Positions 44,501-53,120 of a stretch of 64,000 nt of DNA are shown piece by piece. This stretch comes from Bacteroidota bacterium (GTDB lineage: Bacteria; Bacteroidota; Bacteroidia; Cytophagales; Cyclobacteriaceae). Every line of letters begins with the position of its first letter. Positions within the stretch are counted from its first letter, which is position 1. Where the stretch lies: NCBI GenBank assembly GCA_018267215.1, contig JAFDYX010000026.1, positions 1 to 64,000 on the forward strand, given 5' to 3'. The position numbers and the translations under genes were made by a program. The notes under the pieces are model-generated. The model searched no databases, was not told where the DNA came from, and saw nothing but the letters and a program-made list of their open reading frames with translations.

Positions 44501-45146
44501 GCGTGAGATAGCCCAACAAGTAGCCCATGAGATTAAAAATCCACTTACACCGATGAAGCTTACCTTGCAGCGGCTCGAGCAAATGGAGACAGAAGATGCA
44601 TATACGAAAGAACGGATCGGCCCATCTTTGAAAACACTTTTAACACAACTGAACGTGCTTAATGAGATAGCTAACTCTTTCAGCGCCTTTGCTACCATGC
44701 CTCAACCGGTTATGTCGAAGGTGAATTTAACTAAAGTATTAAGTGATATAGCAACACTTTTTCAGAACCATTCAATGGGCATGGTACTTTATCAAAATGG
44801 AACAGAAACTTTTTATGTATGGTCGGATGAGCCATTGTTAACCCGGAGTATTTCAAATATTGTTTTAAATGCACTTCAGTCAGGCGACAGGGGCAAGCCT
44901 GTTAGAGTTGAAATATTTTTAACTACTGATAGTGAAGGAGTGGTGATCTCTGTGAAAGACAATGGCACAGGCATCAGCCCCGATATGGTTGATAAAATTT
45001 TTTTACCACACTTCACTACCAAAAAATCAGGCTCTGGGTTGGGGCTTGCAATCGCCAAGCGGGGGATAGAACAAATGGAAGGCGCCATCTGGTATAATAC
45101 TTCGACAGATGGAACAACATTTTTTATTCGACTGAAACGAGCTTAA
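41550..45146 (+). CDS. Large multi-spanning sensor histidine kinase (NtrY-like)
   Basis: A 1198-residue membrane kinase. Many hydrophobic segments lie in the N-terminal 450 residues (about 1-20, 190-210, 215-240, 265-285, 300-450), then a long extracytoplasmic region (about 450-700), another helix pair (about 695-755), a second sensor segment, a helix near 905-925 and a HAMP-like stretch. The kinase core has the H-box QVAHEIKNPLTPM (His at about 992), an N-box near 1101, DNGTGIS and the G-box KSGSGLGLAI. No response regulator is adjacent, so it is an orphan here. Its stop overlaps the convergent mlaF-like gene by 4 bp. Confidence 0.93.
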   Translation: MLKNAGILFTSFILLAGAMLSDHFEQRSFSVSSLSRQVESRLAATTKLLKQEASHIESDPDLRWSSLKFPFFLFENDTIKMWSQTDVPIRLSDVRGNFEWKLAQSITSDFLLFKKYITPNRFLVGVIVLRKGYSLENRYLAAEWNRNIFPADGIAVKAEPKGENPSVMVEGIRLRLQIPDVMHPENLFSVWLAVGSIVFLLLFLYRSVRYFHKIEKHTEGFLILSGVLVLLRISMVTFSFPSRWIKSDFFDPRYFASSSFNASAGDFLLNSVVVTVACAYLFFNIDRIKIPLFSYQTSWRESLLAVVVVAAAYFAFLFPNLFIEAIFHDSSLSFDITSITPFTLLQLAVVVAFALGCLSSFFVVSVCIQFVKRLVAQKYFIIITLSGAFIFLCYFIISQLNYWPTFLIGSVYFLILLFTSGIEPAEDGAYSSFPVLLLIIFFYSVQATWVTVRFSEERKLKLMLRAANNLISNDVLAEYLLSKQIPQIARDSTGYFKKNNPILYSQERQRMTKLLSNEYLDRYKISIDLFQADGLPVDGLNTDDFATALKKIEGQSNSTAYAGIYLIRRRNAEVLRHYTAVVPVKRNNIVQGYALVHLYLTKAFSDRVYPELTLDSRFARSIRNNDYSYAFYNQTGLLDQFGEMNFLRDVDPDRLFDGELYSKGKAVGGYLFAGAEDETNLAVVVAAKQARFFLVAANFSFLFVIGVALSFTFFIFHFLKRTLSRSSVNYSTRIRFFAYLSFGLPLLAVSIISLRMISQSNESEQEKEINNKGIYFTERLSLFFDSSSDSAKQMQETKWKELVSPAEMDVNLYDAEGHLVKTNQPSLFQNQLTMPLIDRLAFETIAGQRYMTFELKHRIGTLEYNSRFFAIHNNRHKLAGILELPFFEPTAGNLKVNLLANILITFTIVFILFSLATESSVRRLIAPLQFITKKLNETKLTGNKPIEWKPHDEIGRLITEYNRMIENLAASRNELARTQKESAWREIAQQVAHEIKNPLTPMKLTLQRLEQMETEDAYTKERIGPSLKTLLTQLNVLNEIANSFSAFATMPQPVMSKVNLTKVLSDIATLFQNHSMGMVLYQNGTETFYVWSDEPLLTRSISNIVLNALQSGDRGKPVRVEIFLTTDSEGVVISVKDNGTGISPDMVDKIFLPHFTTKKSGSGLGLAIAKRGIEQMEGAIWYNTSTDGTTFFIRLKRA

Positions 45147-45898
45147 ACTTTCCCGTCTCGCATTTTACTCATCACTTTGTTGGCGAAAACAAAATCGTCT
45201 AATTCGGGAACGTTGGAGTGGGTAATGTCTTTGTGGTGACCTTCCCATAACTTCATGCCTTTGTACAAAAAAATAATTTTTTCGCCTATCCCCATCACAG
45301 AATTCATGTCGTGGGTAACTACAATGGTAGTGATGTCCAACTCATGTGTTATTTCGCTGATAAGCTCGTCAATTAAAACAGAAGTTTGCGGATCGAGGCC
45401 GGAGTTGGGCTCATCGCAAAATAAGTAATTGGGGTTGTTGACAATCGCCCGGGCAATACCTACCCGTTTCTTCATGCCACCACTGATTTCTGATATGTAT
45501 TTTTTATTAACGTTTTCCAACCCGACACGCTTTAAGCAATGATTGGCACGGTCTAGTTTTTCATCGTAAGACATCTTCGTGAGGACATCTAAGGGGAACA
45601 TTACATTGTCTTCTACATTCTTAGAGTCAAACAAAGCCCCGCCTTGGAAGAGCATGCCTATCTCCCTGCGTATTTCAGATTTCGTTTCTTTATCGGCTTC
45701 AGTAAAATTTCTTAAATCATAATAAACCCAGCCATCATCTGGTTTGATTAATCCAACGATACATTTAAGCAGCACGCTTTTACCTGTTCCGCTGGCACCA
45801 ATAATCAAATTGGTTTTCCCTTTTTCAAATTCGGCATTAATGTTTTGCAAGACTATTTTTTTGCCAAATGTCTTAGATATGTCTTTGATCTTAATCAT
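45143..45898 (-). CDS. mlaF: MlaF-like ABC transporter ATPase
   Basis: A 251-residue ATPase of the Mla/Ttg2-type phospholipid or sterol transport systems of Gram-negative envelopes. Walker A is GASGTGKS (37-44), the signature region is ISGGMKKRVGIARA, and Walker B is YLFCDEPNSGLDP, the form characteristic of MlaF. It follows the permease gene with a 1-bp overlap (TAATG), so the two are one operon. No MlaD substrate-binding gene is present in the window. Confidence 0.92.
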   Translation of the reverse strand: MIKIKDISKTFGKKIVLQNINAEFEKGKTNLIIGASGTGKSVLLKCIVGLIKPDDGWVYYDLRNFTEADKETKSEIRREIGMLFQGGALFDSKNVEDNVMFPLDVLTKMSYDEKLDRANHCLKRVGLENVNKKYISEISGGMKKRVGIARAIVNNPNYLFCDEPNSGLDPQTSVLIDELISEITHELDITTIVVTHDMNSVMGIGEKIIFLYKGMKLWEGHHKDITHSNVPELDDFVFANKVMSKMRDGKV

Positions 45899-46626
45899 TA
45901 CAATAGAATATTGACAAGGAAATAATCCATCAGCAGAATGGCAATCACGCTGGTTGTTACTGCTTCGGTGGTGGCAATGCCTACTTCTAACGCACCTCCT
46001 TTTGTAAAATATCCTTTGAACGAGGAAATGGATGCAATTAGAAAAGCGAAGACTATACCTTTGATGAGCGCAACAGATATTTCGGTAGGGTTAAATGCGA
46101 AGCGAAGCCCTGCAACATATTCGTTGGGTGTAACAATATGAATGAATGTACCCACGATGTATCCACCCACCAACGAACACACGCCCGATAAAATGACAAG
46201 CATGGGGTACATGAGCATGGAGGCAATAATTTTAGGAAGTACCAAGTAGGAGGATGAATTGATGCCCATGACCTCAAGCGCATCAATTTGCTCTGTGATG
46301 CGCATGGTGCCTAATCCGCCTGCCATGCTGGATCCTATTTTACCTGCATAGATCAGCGCCATAACGGTAGGAGCAAGTTCAAGCACCGTCATTTCACGCA
46401 CAACCTGAGATATAACAAAACGTGGAATGAGCGGATTGACCATGTTGAAAGCCGTTTGCACCGTAGTTACCGCTCCGATAAAAGTAGAAACCAACATAAA
46501 AAGAAAAGCAGAGTTCACACCTATCTGAACGCACTCTTCCAGCACTAATTTGTAGTATGTTTTAAACGACTCTCGCCTGACAAACAACGAGCCAAGGAAG
46601 ATAACATAACGACCGAATCCTTTCAT
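45898..46626 (-). CDS. mlaE: MlaE-like ABC transporter permease
   Basis: A 242-residue membrane permease of the MlaE/YrbE family with about five to six helices. The conserved ELAPTVMALIYAGKIGSSMA stretch and the EQIDALEVMGIN motif that contacts the ATPase are clear. It works with the adjacent ATPase to move lipids between the inner and outer membrane. In Bacteroidota the MlaE and MlaF genes often occur as a pair with MlaD elsewhere. Confidence 0.93.
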   Translation of the reverse strand: MKGFGRYVIFLGSLFVRRESFKTYYKLVLEECVQIGVNSAFLFMLVSTFIGAVTTVQTAFNMVNPLIPRFVISQVVREMTVLELAPTVMALIYAGKIGSSMAGGLGTMRITEQIDALEVMGINSSSYLVLPKIIASMLMYPMLVILSGVCSLVGGYIVGTFIHIVTPNEYVAGLRFAFNPTEISVALIKGIVFAFLIASISSFKGYFTKGGALEVGIATTEAVTTSVIAILLMDYFLVNILL

Positions 46627-46715
46627 CTGAATGCTGGATTAATCATAGACGATGAACTGAAATTTTTCATTCAAGATGACGATGTAGTATATTGCCCAAA
46701 GATAAATAATTTATC

Positions 46716-47420
46716 ATGAACGAATTAGTTGTGGTCTCTGGCGCTACCAAAGGGATAGGAAAGGCGGTAGCCGAGCGTTTTGCCCGTGCCGGATATAACA
46801 TAGCCATTTGTGCACGCAACGGAGATGAACTTCGACAGATTAAAAATGATATGGAGAAGAAATATAAAATTCTTGTCCACATTAAACAGACGGATATGTC
46901 TGACCGAGCGCAGGTAAAAGATTTTTGCTATTTTGTTCTGGCTATTCAGCAGCCTGTTGCTGTGTTGGTTAATAACGCTGGTTATTTTTTATCAGGAGAA
47001 ACGATGTCAGAGAAAGAGGGAGCTTTAGAAAGCCTGATGGAATCGAATGTTTACAGCGCCTACTACCTGACGAGAGGACTAATTGACGCTATGAAGAGAA
47101 ACAAGAATGGTCATATCTTTAATATGTGTTCTATTGCCAGCATCATCGCTTACCCTCATGGAGGCTCTTATACCATATCTAAATTTGCACTGTTGGGATT
47201 TTCTAAAGTGTTGCGCGAAGAAATGAAACCTCATGGGATCAGGGTAACAGCCGTACTGCCAGGAGCAACCAAAACTGCCAGTTGGGATGGGGTTGATCTT
47301 CCGGAAGATCGTTTCATGAAACCTGAAGATGTAGCCGAAGTTATCTTCAATGCTTATTCAATTTCTGATAGGAGTGTGGTGGAAGAGGTAATCATCCGCC
47401 CACAGTTGGGAGACATTTAA
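46716..47420 (+). CDS. Short-chain dehydrogenase/reductase
   Basis: A 234-residue Rossmann-fold oxidoreductase. The cofactor motif is SGATKGIGKAV (variant of TGxxxGxG), NNAG follows in VLVNNAGYF, and the catalytic YTISK is in place with an upstream Ser in MCSIAS. Arg after the second strand (CARNG) suggests NADP preference. Substrate is unknown. It diverges from mlaE with a 89-bp gap and converges on pgk. Confidence 0.92.
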   Translation: MNELVVVSGATKGIGKAVAERFARAGYNIAICARNGDELRQIKNDMEKKYKILVHIKQTDMSDRAQVKDFCYFVLAIQQPVAVLVNNAGYFLSGETMSEKEGALESLMESNVYSAYYLTRGLIDAMKRNKNGHIFNMCSIASIIAYPHGGSYTISKFALLGFSKVLREEMKPHGIRVTAVLPGATKTASWDGVDLPEDRFMKPEDVAEVIFNAYSISDRSVVEEVIIRPQLGDI

Positions 47421-47427
47421 GATTTTT

Positions 47428-47453
47428 GATGTGTGATTTTACAAAATCACCAT
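47428..47453. terminator. Possible bidirectional hairpin between the SDR gene and pgk
   Basis: GTGATTTT (47433-47440) and AAAATCAC (47443-47450) form a perfect 8-bp stem with a 2-nt turn, extendable by TGATG/CATCA with one bulged base. It lies in the 43-bp gap between convergent genes. There is no long T-tract, so it is weaker than the other terminators. Confidence 0.5.
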
Positions 47454-47463
47454 CAACCGAAAA

Positions 47464-48648
47464 TTACTCTAACGCTTTTACGCCCGGCAATATTTTGCCT
47501 TCAAAATATTCCAGCAAAGCGCCACCTCCGGTAGAAACATAACTTACCTTTTCTTCGAAACCGAATTTAGCCACTGCGGCTGCCGAATCGCCACCTCCTA
47601 TTAATGAAAAAGCGCCTTTGCCCGTTGCACGTACTACGGCTTCGGCAATTGTCTTAGTACCTTTTTCGAATTTCTCCATTTCAAAGACACCCATCGGGCC
47701 ATTCCATAAAATAGTTTTTGAGTTTTCAATTACGTTACTGAAAACCTGGCACGCTTGCGGGCCGATATCTAAGCCCATCCAGTCGGGTTTAATGGCGTTG
47801 TTGTTGGCAATGTCGGTATGGGCTTGAGCATCGAATTGATCGGCAATGACCGAGTCAATCGGGAGGTGCAATTCTACACCTTTATTTTTTGCTTTTTGAA
47901 TCAGTTCTTTGGCCAACTCCAGTTTGTCTTCTTCTACCAGCGACTTACCGATGTTTCCTCCTAATGCTTTAAAAAATGTATAGGCCATACCTCCGCCTAT
48001 GATGAGGTGGTTTACTTTATCGAGCAGCTTTTCGATGATTAAAATTTTATCTGATATTTTGGCTCCGCCCATGATGGCAGTAAACGGTTTGGCGGCATTC
48101 TCCAAAACTTTTTTTGCGTTGCTCAGCTCTGCAGCCATTACCAATCCCGCGCACTTCTCTTTAAAAAATTGTGCTACAATGGTGGTGCTGGCGTGCGCAC
48201 GGTGTGCTGTGCCGAAGGCATCGTTTACATAGATATCACCGTGCTTCGATAATTTTTCTGCAAAGGTTAAATCTCCTTTTTCTTCTTGTTTATAAAAACG
48301 AAGGTTCTCCAACAGCAGCACTTCACCCGGTTTTAGTGATGAAGATTGAGCAAATGCATCTTCACCGACACAGTCACCGGCAAATTTTACCGTAGTGCCC
48401 AGCAGATGCTCAGTGGTTTTAATGGTGTGCTTCAAAGAATATTTTTCTTCCGGTCCTTCCTTCGGCCTGCCTAAGTGCGACATCAAAACGCAACTGCCTC
48501 CATCACTCAATATTTTTTTCAATGTAGGAATGGTAGCACGGATGCGGTTGTCATCGGTAACATGAAAGCTTTTATCCAAGGGCACATTAAAATCAACACG
48601 GATGAGCGCACGTTTGTTTTTAAAATTGATGTCATTCACTGTTTTCAT
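47464..48648 (-). CDS. pgk: Phosphoglycerate kinase
   Basis: A 394-residue glycolytic enzyme that transfers a phosphate from 1,3-bisphosphoglycerate to ADP. The N-terminal RVDFNVPL motif, the substrate-binding SHLGRPKEG, and the C-terminal nucleotide-binding GGGDSAAA are present. Length is typical. The ATG at 48648 was chosen because MKTVNDINFKNKRALIRVDF is the normal family start; the longer reading frame adds ten residues that do not fit. Confidence 0.98.
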   Translation of the reverse strand: MKTVNDINFKNKRALIRVDFNVPLDKSFHVTDDNRIRATIPTLKKILSDGGSCVLMSHLGRPKEGPEEKYSLKHTIKTTEHLLGTTVKFAGDCVGEDAFAQSSSLKPGEVLLLENLRFYKQEEKGDLTFAEKLSKHGDIYVNDAFGTAHRAHASTTIVAQFFKEKCAGLVMAAELSNAKKVLENAAKPFTAIMGGAKISDKILIIEKLLDKVNHLIIGGGMAYTFFKALGGNIGKSLVEEDKLELAKELIQKAKNKGVELHLPIDSVIADQFDAQAHTDIANNNAIKPDWMGLDIGPQACQVFSNVIENSKTILWNGPMGVFEMEKFEKGTKTIAEAVVRATGKGAFSLIGGGDSAAAVAKFGFEEKVSYVSTGGGALLEYFEGKILPGVKALE

Positions 48649-48702
48649 CGGGCATAAATTTGATTGCGAAGATAACAAAACACATAAACCGATGAAGAAA
48701 TT

Positions 48703-48731
48703 TTTGTTGTCTTCGTTAAAGAATATTTTTA
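48703..48731 (+). promoter_or_regulatory. Candidate promoter of the secreted Asp-box protein gene
   Basis: TTTG (48703-48706), a 17-nt spacer and TATTTTTA (48724-48731) resemble the Bacteroidota promoter with one mismatch in the -7 element. It lies in the 105-bp divergent gap between pgk and the plus-strand gene starting at 48754. Confidence 0.4.
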
Positions 48732-48753
48732 CCTTCCTGCACTATCCAATTCT

Positions 48754-51700
48754 ATGAAAAAACTATTGATCATTTTTCTGTTATTCAACACAGTTGCATC
48801 GATTGCACAAGTTGATCCTGCCCTCATTCACGATATGAAGTGGCGTATGATAGGCCCGCATCGGGCGGGGCGAACCATTGGCGCAGTAGGTGTGCCACAA
48901 CAGCCCAATGTATTTTATATGGCCACCAATAATGGCGGTGTTTGGAAAACTACCGATTATGGAAGAACGTGGGATCCTATTTTTGACGACCAGCCCACGG
49001 GCTCTATTGGCGATATTGTGGTGGCTCCGTCTAACCCCAACGTAATTTATGTAGGTAGCGGAGAGGGTGTGCAGCGCCCTGACCTCTCGGTAGGCGATGG
49101 AATGTATAAATCAGTTGATGCCGGAAAAACATGGAAACATATCGGGTTGAATGATGCACAACAAATTGGTGGTTTAGCGGTTGACCCGCTCAATGAAAAT
49201 AAAATATTTGCTGCCGTGCTCGGCCATCCCTATGGTGCCAATGCTGAACGTGGTGTGTTCAGAAGCACAGATGGAGGCGCGTCTTGGCAGAAAGTATTGT
49301 ACATAGATGAAAATACGGGAGCAGTGCAAGTAACTGTTGACCCAAACAATTCCAATATTGTGTTTGCCGATCTATGGTCGTCTCGCCAAGGGCCGTGGGA
49401 GAACGGAGCCTGGCAAGGGCCTGGCAGTGGTTTATACAAATCAACAGATGGAGGTACAAACTGGAAGAAAATTTCCAATGGCTTGCCCACTTTCGAGCAA
49501 GGGCTGGGGCGCATCGGTTTTTGTATTGCCCCCAGCAATTCCAACAGAATGTATGCTACCGTAGATGCGGGTGATCATGGTGGGATTTATCGCTCGGATG
49601 ATGCAGGCGAAACATGGATGAGGGTGTCGGCCGATGGAAGGCATTGGAGTCGCGGTTCTGATTTTGCCGAAGTAAAGGTTCATCCTAAAAATCCCGATAT
49701 CGTATTTAGCGCCAATGTGGTAACATGGAAATCGGAAGACGGTGGAAAGACCTGGACAGGTATTAGGGGAGCACCGGGTGGAGATGACTACCACCGCATT
49801 TGGATCAACCCCAACAATCCGGATATCATGCTGTTTGCCGTAGATCAGGGAGCTATCATTACCGTTAATGGTGGGCAAACTTTCAGCACCTGGTTCAACC
49901 AGCCTACGGCTCAGTTTTATCATGTTAGCACCGATAATGCATTTCCCTACAATGTGTATGGCGGGCAGCAGGAGAATGGATCGGTGGGAATTGCTTCGCG
50001 CGGAAATGATGGTGCCATTACGTTTCGCGAATGGCATCCGGTAGGCGTGGAGGAGTATGGCTATGTAGCAGCCGATCCGCTTGATCCTAACATTATCTAC
50101 GGAGGCAAAGTAACCAAGTACGACAAACGTACAGGGCAGATTCAAAATGTGGCACCCGAGGCCGTGCATAGCGGTAAGTACCGTTTTCTCAGAACAGCTC
50201 CGGTACTGTTTTCGCCAGTTGATCCCAAGACCTTATATTTTGCAGGCAACGTAATTTTTAAGACACAGACAGGTGGCCATTCGTGGGAGGTAATCAGTCC
50301 CGATTTATCGCGCGAAAGTTGGGATGTGCCGGATAACATCGGTGTTTTTAAGAATGATAAAATGAAGACCATGCGCAGAAGGGGAGTAGTCTATACCCTG
50401 GCGCCTTCTCCTTTAGATGTAAACCTGATTTGGGCAGGCACGGATGACGGTTTGATTCACGTTACCCGCGATGGCGGAAAAACATGGACTAATGTAACAC
50501 CTCCTGAAATTACTTCGTGGAGCAAAGTTTCTATAATGGATGCCAGTCATTTCGATAAAAATGTAGCCTATGCGGCCGTTAACCGGATACGTTTAGATGA
50601 TCAACGCCCTCATATTTATAAAACAACAGATGGCGGAAAAACATGGAAAGAAATTGTAAGCGGACTGTCGAACGATCCGATTAATACTGTGAAAGAAGAT
50701 ACCCAGACAAAAGGATTGTTGTTTGCCGGCTCCGAACGATTTGTCAATGTTTCTTTCGATGATGGCGAACATTGGCAAAGCCTGCGCTTGAATATGCCGT
50801 GCACATCAATTCGCGATTTGGTGATAAAAGATGATGATTTGGTGGTAGGCACTCATGGCCGGTCGTTTTGGATTTTGGATAACATTACCCCATTAAGGCA
50901 GGTAAAAAAAGAAATGGCAGCACAACAGATATTGTACAAACCGCAAACTGCTTTGCGTATCCGGTGGAATATGAACCCGGATACCCCGCTGCCACAGGAA
51001 GAACCTGCCGGCCAAAATCCACCAGATGGCGCCATCATTGATTATTACCTAAAGGGTAATGCTAAAGAAGTGTTACTGCAAATCTTAAATGATAAGAATG
51101 AAGTGATCAGAACCTATTCTTCCAATGATAAACCTTACAATATTCCTGAGTTAAATATTCCGCTGTATTGGATCAGACCGCAGCAAATTTTACAAACAAC
51201 CCAAGGCCACCACCGGTTCTTGTGGAACATACAATACCAACCGCTGGATGTTGAAGTTTCTTTCCCGATGTCTGCTATTTATCGCGACACACCGCCTGAG
51301 TCAACTTCACCTTGGGTAATGCCGGGCGAGTATCAGGTGAGGCTTATAGTTGATGGCCAAGCCTTCACGCAAAAAATATTGATAAAGATGGATCCACGGG
51401 TTCAATCAACCAGGGCTCAGTTGCAAGAACAATTTGATTTGTCAATGATTTGTTATCAGGGAAGAAAGATATCAGTAGATGCGCTGAATACTATTGCTAA
51501 CTGGGAAAACCAGTTGGGTGCAGTTAAGGCTACAGGCAGCCTTGAAAAAGCTATCAATGAATTTAAGGAGAAAATAAATTCTATAAAAGGCGCAGGGGGC
51601 TGGGGGCGTGATCTGAGCGCAATGTCATTAAACAATGTGGCTACCCGGTGCGAACAGCTTTTTGGTATTTTACAGGGAACTGATATGCCGGTAACATCGC

Positions 51701-51831
51701 AAACACATCAGTCGGTAAACGACTTAGAACCCGCCATCAAAAAAATATCGGAGATGTGGAATCATGTTTTGACAGTTGATTTGCCGAAAGTCAATGCCGT
51801 ATTGAAAGCCAAGCATATCAAACTAAGCTGA
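48754..51831 (+). CDS. Secreted VPS10/sortilin-like Asp-box beta-propeller protein
   Basis: A 1025-residue exported protein. After a signal peptide (about 1-19) there are many Asp-box repeats of the SxDxGxTW kind (for example TTDYGRTW, SVDAGKTW, STDGGASW, SEDGGKTW, TTDGGKTW), which build a VPS10/sialidase-like beta-propeller over about residues 20-720. The C-terminal part (about 760-1025) contains a beta-sandwich followed by helices. Annotations often call these proteins glycosyl hydrolases, but the catalytic residues of sialidases are not apparent; binding or an exported scaffold role is equally likely. It stands alone with its own candidate promoter. Confidence 0.88.
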   Translation: MKKLLIIFLLFNTVASIAQVDPALIHDMKWRMIGPHRAGRTIGAVGVPQQPNVFYMATNNGGVWKTTDYGRTWDPIFDDQPTGSIGDIVVAPSNPNVIYVGSGEGVQRPDLSVGDGMYKSVDAGKTWKHIGLNDAQQIGGLAVDPLNENKIFAAVLGHPYGANAERGVFRSTDGGASWQKVLYIDENTGAVQVTVDPNNSNIVFADLWSSRQGPWENGAWQGPGSGLYKSTDGGTNWKKISNGLPTFEQGLGRIGFCIAPSNSNRMYATVDAGDHGGIYRSDDAGETWMRVSADGRHWSRGSDFAEVKVHPKNPDIVFSANVVTWKSEDGGKTWTGIRGAPGGDDYHRIWINPNNPDIMLFAVDQGAIITVNGGQTFSTWFNQPTAQFYHVSTDNAFPYNVYGGQQENGSVGIASRGNDGAITFREWHPVGVEEYGYVAADPLDPNIIYGGKVTKYDKRTGQIQNVAPEAVHSGKYRFLRTAPVLFSPVDPKTLYFAGNVIFKTQTGGHSWEVISPDLSRESWDVPDNIGVFKNDKMKTMRRRGVVYTLAPSPLDVNLIWAGTDDGLIHVTRDGGKTWTNVTPPEITSWSKVSIMDASHFDKNVAYAAVNRIRLDDQRPHIYKTTDGGKTWKEIVSGLSNDPINTVKEDTQTKGLLFAGSERFVNVSFDDGEHWQSLRLNMPCTSIRDLVIKDDDLVVGTHGRSFWILDNITPLRQVKKEMAAQQILYKPQTALRIRWNMNPDTPLPQEEPAGQNPPDGAIIDYYLKGNAKEVLLQILNDKNEVIRTYSSNDKPYNIPELNIPLYWIRPQQILQTTQGHHRFLWNIQYQPLDVEVSFPMSAIYRDTPPESTSPWVMPGEYQVRLIVDGQAFTQKILIKMDPRVQSTRAQLQEQFDLSMICYQGRKISVDALNTIANWENQLGAVKATGSLEKAINEFKEKINSIKGAGGWGRDLSAMSLNNVATRCEQLFGILQGTDMPVTSQTHQSVNDLEPAIKKISEMWNHVLTVDLPKVNAVLKAKHIKLS

Positions 51832-51868
51832 TACGTCAATTTATAGTTAATAATTAATTTATCGAGGT

Positions 51869-52681
51869 ATGTCATCACAACCTTTTAAATTTTCCGGTGC
51901 CCGTTCTGTTTATTACGAAAACTATCTGGGCCCGTTTTTGTTTGAACCCTATGGCAAAGAGATGGCACGCAGGGCTTCGTTCATTCATGCCGGTTCGGTT
52001 TTAGAAATGGCTTGCGGAACAGGACGCGTAACACGCCATTTGCGCAATCAGTTGCCCACGTCAGTTAAACTAGTTGCTTCAGATCTTAGCCCTGATATGA
52101 TGAATGTCGCTCAGGTAAAATTTAATCAATCTGATGCCACAGAATTTATCTTAGCCGATATGCAAAACTTGCCGATGAATGAAAATTCATTTGACCTTGT
52201 GGTGTGCCAGTTTGGTATCATGTTTCCACCGGATAAGCAAAAAGTTTTTGACGAGGCTTATCGGGTGCTTAAACCGGGTGGCCAATTTTTATTTAGTACA
52301 TGGGATAAGATTGAGAACGTAGGCATATTTAATCTTATATTTAATGAGCATGTCATTCCCTTTTTTAAAGGAGAAGATACTAGCCGTTTCTTAGTTCCGT
52401 TTTCGCTTTATGATACCAGGCAACTAAACAATTTTTTACTTCATAGTAAGTTTAGCAATACTAAATTAGAGCAGGTTGTATTGAAAGGTATTGGCCGTTC
52501 GGCTGAAGATTTGGTAAAAGGCTTTTTTACTACCCATTCTGTTGGGGAAGAGGTAGCTGCCAGAAATCCAGAAGAGTTTGAGCTAATAGCAGAACGGATG
52601 GAAAAAGAAATTCGGGCGAGGTTTTCAGACAAGCCCGAATGTGAGTTAAGTGCTTTTTATGGAGCAGGCGTTAAACGTTGA
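51869..52681 (+). CDS. Class I SAM-dependent methyltransferase
   Basis: A 270-residue methyltransferase with motif I VLEMACGTGRVTRHL, the acidic ribose-binding Asp in VASDLSPDMM, and LPMNENSFDLVVCQFGIMF as motif II/III. It belongs to the UbiE/Methyltransf_11-like group, but the substrate is unknown. No biosynthetic neighbours suggest one. The C-terminus has an unusual extension with helical segments (about 160-270). Confidence 0.9.
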   Translation: MSSQPFKFSGARSVYYENYLGPFLFEPYGKEMARRASFIHAGSVLEMACGTGRVTRHLRNQLPTSVKLVASDLSPDMMNVAQVKFNQSDATEFILADMQNLPMNENSFDLVVCQFGIMFPPDKQKVFDEAYRVLKPGGQFLFSTWDKIENVGIFNLIFNEHVIPFFKGEDTSRFLVPFSLYDTRQLNNFLLHSKFSNTKLEQVVLKGIGRSAEDLVKGFFTTHSVGEEVAARNPEEFELIAERMEKEIRARFSDKPECELSAFYGAGVKR

Positions 52682-52693
52682 TTTTTATAGATT

Positions 52694-53011
52694 TTATTCT
52701 TCGTAGTATCGAACCTTTAGTCCGATCATAGCGTTGCAGTTGCTATTATAGATTTGACTGTAAACTTCTCTCTCAAAGCCTTTACCCATAAACTTATCCA
52801 TGTATTTCTTTGATTATCTTCTTGGGAAAGAAATATTTTAATCTTAACCTCAGTGCCATTAGATATTATCAGGTTATTATCTTTTCCAATACTCCCTAAA
52901 AATTCTACACCAATTACTAATCCGTCTTTTGGAAATGGTAATTTTTGCAAGCTCTAATTTTAAGCCCGTGAAATTTTCTTCATAAAATTTGCCATTCATT
53001 TGTAACCCGCA
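52694..53011 (-). pseudogene. Frameshifted C-terminal remnant of a Bacteroidota protein
   Basis: Reading the minus strand from 53011, a frame encoding NGKFYEENFTGLKLELA is continued in a second frame by KLPFPKDGLVIGVEFLGS and then in a third by KGFEREVYSQIYNSNCNAMI, ending GLKVRYYEE and a stop at 52694. Each piece looks like conserved protein, so at least two frameshifts have broken a gene. An in-frame stop lies just beyond 53011, and no upstream part survives. The pieces remind me of the C-terminus of carboxypeptidase-regulatory-like proteins of the phylum, but I am not certain. A 74-codon frame from 52950 is only the middle part. Confidence 0.6.
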
Positions 53012-53060
53012 TCAGATCGTCTGCGCTATGGCTACTACGTGGCTGTAGACGAACACGCAT
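53004..53060. other. GC-richer block of unknown origin next to the gene remnant
   Basis: This stretch is clearly more GC-rich than its flanks (the flanks are mostly A/T). It contains an inverted pair TCGTCT (53017-53022) and AGACGA (53047-53052) and smaller inverted pieces. It could be the scar of an insertion. No gene is supported between 53012 and the patatin gene. Confidence 0.4.
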
Positions 53061-53120
53061 ACTGTTTTTATTCGTTGTTTATTTTAATCTTTTGTGTATG
53101 CCCGGTCTTTCTGTCTAACA

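Noticed and set aside
45143-45146. Functional meaning of the 4-bp convergent stop overlap (TTAA)
   Set aside because: Convergent stops sharing TTAA are common chance arrangements; nothing else points to regulation.
49441-50169. 242-codon reading frame antisense to the Asp-box protein gene
   Set aside because: It lies wholly inside a well-supported gene on the other strand and has no domain or start context.
53004-53060. Integron attC-like site
   Set aside because: The inverted arms are short and the conserved core sites are not convincing; no integron integrase is near.
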